From NCBI GenBank assembly GCA_030427425.1, contig JAUICQ010000011.1, positions 1-47,990 on the forward strand: a DNA stretch of 47,990 nt. Reading direction: 5' to 3'. The stretch comes from Fimbriimonadia bacterium. Its GTDB lineage: Bacteria > Armatimonadota > Fimbriimonadia > Fimbriimonadales > Fimbriimonadaceae. A model generated the notes under the pieces. The model made no database searches, was not told the DNA's origin, and was given only the letters and a program-made list of their open reading frames with translations. Below are positions 45,214 through 47,990 of this stretch, piece by piece; the first letter of the stretch is position 1; the number at the start of each line of letters is the position of its first letter. The translations under genes were made by a program, and so were the position numbers.

Positions 45214-47226
45214 ATGAAGAGTTACGCATTTAAATTTGGAATAATAGTAGGAACAATTGGTATCATAGGTTGTGATCCTAACAAGACAGAAATTAATTTC
45301 AGTGGTTCGAAGAGCAGTGCTAATACAAGTTCTGCATTACAGAAGAGTAGTGGTAGTGGTGCTACAGCTCTCGGGGTTAGGTCGGCAGGTGATGTTGTAG
45401 GTGAATCTACCGAAACTGGTGTAGCTAAATCTACCGAAACTGCTGCCGTTGAATCTAAGGATAAAGTTGTAGCTAAATCTGCCGAAAATGGTGGGCTTGA
45501 CTCAGCCATAATTGATGAGGTTAAAAAGCTATATCCAGAAGAGGCAAAACGCTTGATAAGTGATATTGCAGATTCTACACGAGATTTAAACGAGGCTGTA
45601 GGAAAGATGAAGGCGTTGTATGATCTTTCAAAAAAGAATGCTGAAGGACTCACTACTTATATTAACGAATATAAGAACGGTGCTAAGTTGTATGAAAGGA
45701 TGAAGAATCTAAGCTTGAAACTACCTAAAGATATGCAAATTACTGTGGATGTATATTATTACAAGAATGGCATAGATGGTGAAAAGGACTGGTTGCCTGG
45801 GAAAGAAATAGTTTACAATACAGACAACGATAGATTTTTAATAAAAGGTGCAAGAAAGTATGATGATGGTAGTGATAAACCTATCATGTATTCTTTAGGA
45901 AATTTTGATATCTATCCTAATAATGACAAAGAAGATGTGTATAATTTTAGGAACATAAAAGTAGTTAAAGAAGATCTTACTACTTATATTAACAAATATA
46001 AGAACGGTGCTAAGTTGTATGAAAGGATGAAGAATCTAAGCTTGGAACTACCTAAAGATATGACCTTTACTGTGGATGTATATTATTACAAGAATGGTAA
46101 AGATGGTGAAATGGACTGGCTGACTGGGAATGAATTCAAGTACTATAAAGGCATCGATAGATTTATAATGAAAGGTGCAGGGAAGGATCCTGATAATAGC
46201 TATAAGCCTATACGGTATAATGCAAAAGAATTTGATACCTATCCTAATAATAATGGCAAAACGAAGTATAATTTCAGGAACATAAAAGTAGTTAAAAAGG
46301 AATCATCAGATAGTAATGTCTTCAAATTCAAATTTTCATATAGGAATCCCAAAACTAATGGTATTGAGACCAATAACAATTTTGAATTTGAGCTAACTCC
46401 TACTCTTCTTTGTAAGCTTAAAAGAAACAACATTATCTCAATGGTAGATCCTTTGTATATAAAGTATGGAAGTCCAGAATTTTATTTGTATCCGAACCGT
46501 CAATATACATATTCTCCTTCCGAATTTCAGGAACTGGTGGATGTCCATGGAAGTACACTATCAGTAGAAATTTCTAAAGAGGATATGTTATTTTTTAAAG
46601 ATGATAAGCATGTAACAACTATAAATTGTCTAAAAACTGTGACAAGTGAAGATTGGGATCGAGCTCAGGAATATCGTAAAAAGATTGGAAAAGATCCATT
46701 TGACAAATTGGTTATTGAACATAATAATAAGTTATTTGAAAAATTGCGTCAAAGTATGACAATTGACGAATTGCATAGTAGTATGCTGGAGAAAAAAGCG
46801 AGTATAAAAGCATACAAAATTCCTGACGATAAAGATTATACAGAGAAAGGATTGGATAAAATGACTCCTTATGAATTGGTAGCTATAGATGAAGGTGATA
46901 AGAAATTTAAACTAGAGGATGAGTATTTTACTTATGATGATATTAAAAAGCATATGAAATCATTCGAATATGTTTATATGGTTAACCCTTATCTCTTTAA
47001 TTATGTATGGCAAATTCAAACCAGTCTGGACAGGGGAATGTATGAAACGTATTATAATGTAGAAGCGTTATATGAAGCTATCGAAAACAATACTGAAGTA
47101 AAATTTATACTGAGTTCCTATAATCAACCGATAACAGTAAAAGAGGGTGATTTTTATGATGGAGAAGAGAAGATAGGTAGTAAATATGATATTCATGAAA
47201 GGTGGCTGATAATGGCTCTTAGATAA
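45214..47226 (+). CDS. Repeat-containing lipoprotein (paralog 1)
   Basis: This is a 670-aa predicted lipoprotein. The signal peptide MKSYAFKFGIIVGTIGIIGC ends in a lipobox with Cys20, followed by Asp at +2. A Ser/Ala/Thr/Glu-rich low-complexity region (about 25-95) and a helical stretch (about 96-145) follow. Two 109-residue repeats (about 146-254 and 255-363) come next; each begins LTTYIN and includes AKLYERMKNLSL, TVDVYYYKNG and a final FRNIKVVK. The C-terminal 300 residues are charged and of unknown fold. No Shine-Dalgarno sequence is visible. The GTG three bases upstream could also serve as start. Not similar to any family I know. Confidence 0.8.
   Translation: MKSYAFKFGIIVGTIGIIGCDPNKTEINFSGSKSSANTSSALQKSSGSGATALGVRSAGDVVGESTETGVAKSTETAAVESKDKVVAKSAENGGLDSAIIDEVKKLYPEEAKRLISDIADSTRDLNEAVGKMKALYDLSKKNAEGLTTYINEYKNGAKLYERMKNLSLKLPKDMQITVDVYYYKNGIDGEKDWLPGKEIVYNTDNDRFLIKGARKYDDGSDKPIMYSLGNFDIYPNNDKEDVYNFRNIKVVKEDLTTYINKYKNGAKLYERMKNLSLELPKDMTFTVDVYYYKNGKDGEMDWLTGNEFKYYKGIDRFIMKGAGKDPDNSYKPIRYNAKEFDTYPNNNGKTKYNFRNIKVVKKESSDSNVFKFKFSYRNPKTNGIETNNNFEFELTPTLLCKLKRNNIISMVDPLYIKYGSPEFYLYPNRQYTYSPSEFQELVDVHGSTLSVEISKEDMLFFKDDKHVTTINCLKTVTSEDWDRAQEYRKKIGKDPFDKLVIEHNNKLFEKLRQSMTIDELHSSMLEKKASIKAYKIPDDKDYTEKGLDKMTPYELVAIDEGDKKFKLEDEYFTYDDIKKHMKSFEYVYMVNPYLFNYVWQIQTSLDRGMYETYYNVEALYEAIENNTEVKFILSSYNQPITVKEGDFYDGEEKIGSKYDIHERWLIMALR
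45649..46302 (+). repeat. Two tandem 327-bp repeats inside the lipoprotein gene
   Basis: Unit 1 (45649-45975) and unit 2 (45976-46302) have a period of exactly 327 bases (109 codons) and stretches of near identity, such as AAGAACGGTGCTAAGTTGTA. A third, more diverged unit starts near 47863 in the second paralog and is cut by the window end. Period and identity indicate tandem duplication of a domain. Confidence 0.9.
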
Positions 47227-47239
47227 TAATGAATCATGA

Positions 47240-47285
47240 TTCCAGGACCAGGCCATATTAAGTCTGGACCTGGAACTTTTTTTTT
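47240..47285 (+). terminator. Intrinsic terminator after the repeat lipoprotein
   Basis: TTCCAGG-A-CCAG pairs with CTGG-A-CCTGGAA (one A-A mismatch) around a 12-base loop, followed directly by C and nine T. It lies 13 bases beyond the stop codon. Confidence 0.88.
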
Positions 47286-47320
47286 CCGAGGTGACGGTAA
47301 TACAAGGAGTGATATGAGAT

Positions 47321-47364
47321 TGGGGCTCCCAACATTTGACTATTAATCACCAAGTGCGGGTTGA
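47321..47364. repeat. Direct repeat, copy 1 (CTCCCAACATTTGACTATTA type)
   Basis: The unit contains CATTTGACTATTAATC, then ACCAAGTGCGGGTTGA. A second copy lies at 47414-47459 in the same orientation, about 94 bases on, with only a few differences. The outer bases CCCAACA and TGCGGG are roughly inverted, as are CCCACA and TGTGGG in copy 2, so each unit could form a weak hairpin. Confidence 0.75.
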
Positions 47365-47378
47365 AAATAATATTCGTA

Positions 47379-47409
47379 ATAGACTGGATTCCGATTCTGG
47401 AATGACAAA
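47379..47409. repeat. Dispersed inverted-repeat element, copy 2 (reverse orientation)
   Basis: Reads ATAGACTGGATTCCGATTCT then GGAATGACAAA, the reverse complement of the element at 46-72 with a few changes in the centre. Similarity continues into the flank (ACAAACCAGATGGG versus the reverse complement of CCCATCTCTGATTTGT at 32-47). Confidence 0.65.
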
Positions 47410-47413
47410 CCAG

Positions 47414-47459
47414 ATGGGTCTCCCACATTTGACTATTAATCTACCAGGTGTGGGCTGAC
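47414..47459. repeat. Direct repeat, copy 2
   Basis: Contains CTCCCACATTTGACTATTAA then TCTACCAGGTGTGGGCTGA and matches the unit at 47321-47364 closely. CCCACA and TGTGGG at its ends are perfectly inverted. Confidence 0.75.
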
Positions 47460-47502
47460 AGATTAGATGTGGGGCTAAAACTATTACTCTTCTCCTCCCT
47501 CG

Positions 47503-47530
47503 GTCATCATTCTCGAAGGGAATCCATATC
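47503..47530. repeat. Dispersed inverted-repeat element, degenerate copy 3
   Basis: GTCATCATTCTCGAAGGGAA followed by TCCAT keeps the outer GTCAT...ATTC...GAATCCA pattern of the element at 46-72, in the same orientation as that copy. Similarity is limited, so this is less certain than the other two. Confidence 0.4.
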
Positions 47531-47621
47531 CCTATTATTTGCCTTTGCAGGAGAGTTATCATAAAAACGTAACAATTGCGTGTTTTTTTTTTTTTCTGTT
47601 ATTCCAAATATAAATATTATA

Positions 47622-47990
47622 ATGAAGAGTTACGCATTTAAATTTGGAATAGTAGTAGGAACAATTGGTATCATAGGTTGTGAGCCTAACAAGACAGAAA
47701 TTAATTTCAGTGGTTCGAAGAGCAGTGCTAATACAAGTTCTGCATTACAGAAGAGTAGTGGTAGTGGTGCTACAGCTCTCGGGGTAAAAGCGGCAGGTGA
47801 TCTTGTAGGTACAGAATTAAGCTCATCAGACATAAAAGATTTAATTTCAGCTAAGGACACTAAAAAGCTTACTGATTACATTAACGAAGATAAAAGTGGT
47901 TCTGCTTTGTATGAAAAGATGAAGGAGTTATGCTTAGATTCAGAATTTGCTAGTAATATGACCTTTACTGTGGATGTGTATTATTACAAG
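47622..47990 (+). CDS. Repeat-containing lipoprotein (paralog 2), cut by window end
   Basis: An open frame of 123 codons runs off the right edge. The signal peptide and first 55 residues are nearly identical to the upstream paralog. Over 164 bases from the ATG I count two base differences, one changing Ile to Val and one changing Asp to Glu right after the lipid-modified Cys20. After residue 55 it diverges. It has a shorter acidic or helical part and then reaches the same repeat domain (LTDYINEDKSGSALYEKMKE, TVDVYYYK) 60 residues earlier. A T13 tract ends 26 bases before the start. No Shine-Dalgarno sequence is evident. Confidence 0.8.
   Translation, partial: MKSYAFKFGIVVGTIGIIGCEPNKTEINFSGSKSSANTSSALQKSSGSGATALGVKAAGDLVGTELSSSDIKDLISAKDTKKLTDYINEDKSGSALYEKMKELCLDSEFASNMTFTVDVYYYK

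Larger units (their letters stand above)
47227..47621. other. Repeat-rich non-coding region between the two lipoprotein paralogs
   Basis: These 395 bases hold the terminator at 47240-47285, two direct repeats (47321-47364 and 47414-47459), a reverse copy of the dispersed repeat (47379-47409), a weaker copy (47503-47530), and a T13 tract before the next gene. Short frames on either strand have no protein character. It is the most repeat-dense part of the window. Confidence 0.7.

Noticed and set aside
45222-45653. Minus-strand 143-codon frame opposite the lipoprotein start
   Set aside because: It is a shadow of the Ser/Ala-rich region; the same frame appears opposite the second paralog only because the DNA is duplicated.
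47347-47562. Minus-strand 71-codon frame between the lipoprotein paralogs
   Set aside because: It runs through dispersed and direct repeats and has no start context or domain, so it is more likely repeat DNA than a gene.

Overview
The window is AT-rich, densely coded bacterial chromosome. It carries mostly core genes and no phage, plasmid or transposase gene that I can recognise. Gene content points to a diderm member of the Bacillota/Terrabacteria side of the tree. The evidence is a Bacillus-type Hfq in a miaA-hfq-dapF operon, an SLBB+HhH ComEA, SepF, a DgkA-PAP2 fusion behind ybeY, a Nif3 protein with inserted domain, an AroF-type DAHP synthase, a CheA with Thermotoga-like P2 domains, and a csaB/DUF5693 pair. 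CsaB pyruvylates cell-wall polymers that SLH proteins bind, a tether known in Negativicutes, Cyanobacteria, Deinococcota and Armatimonadota. LeuRS and SMC have signature stretches that I associate with Armatimonadota/Chloroflexota-like lineages, so the phylum stays open. The odd one out is a textbook alphaproteobacterial 5-aminolevulinate synthase (hemA). AT richness, large transporters, fast-evolving lipoproteins and dispersed repeats would fit a host-associated lifestyle, but that is inference.

Layout. 1-213: non-coding hairpins and a dispersed repeat. 214-5264 (mostly minus): comEA, a plus-strand Gfo/Idh/MocA dehydrogenase, the miaA-hfq-dapF operon, a lipoprotein and tRNA-Thr(UGU). 5472-9400 (plus): rpsB-tsf, a strong terminator, then pyrH-frr-uppS. 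9442-15081: a very large MFS-like membrane protein, a GNAT enzyme, hemA and an Asp/Tyr-rich secreted repeat protein. 15303-17921 (minus): leuS. 18102-22375 (plus): rpsU-ybeY-dgkA/PAP2-CBS membrane protein-dnaB. 22387-26263 (minus): clpS, DUF192, sepF, an MFS transporter and a 3-methyladenine glycosylase. 26364-27673: an apparently frameshifted secreted protein and a hypothetical. 27758-30986 (plus): a tightly overlapping DUF5693-csaB-RNase H-fold operon. 31003-41022 (minus): a secreted hypothetical, smc, cheA, cheW, glmM and grpE. 41173-45099 (plus): DAHP synthase, Nif3 and a methyltransferase/glycosyltransferase-like fusion. 45214-47990: two tandem paralogous repeat lipoproteins with near-identical N-termini, separated by a repeat-rich non-coding stretch.

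How it works together. The core genes cover translation (S2, EF-Ts, RRF, S21, LeuRS, MiaA, YbeY, tRNA-Thr), replication and chromosome handling (DnaB, SMC), division (SepF), proteostasis (GrpE, ClpS), envelope building (UppS, undecaprenol kinase/PAP2, GlmM, CsaB), lysine/DAP and aromatic synthesis (DapF, AroF), and chemotaxis signalling (CheW-CheA). Lineage-specific secreted proteins and lipoproteins sit at the joints between these core operons. I found no clear novel defence or mobile system. The most promising unusual items are the repeat-lipoprotein locus with homopolymer tracts in front of each gene, the alphaproteobacterial hemA, active-site substitutions in AroF, YbeY and LeuRS, the twin-P2 CheA, and the CsaB/DUF5693/RNase H-fold coupling.
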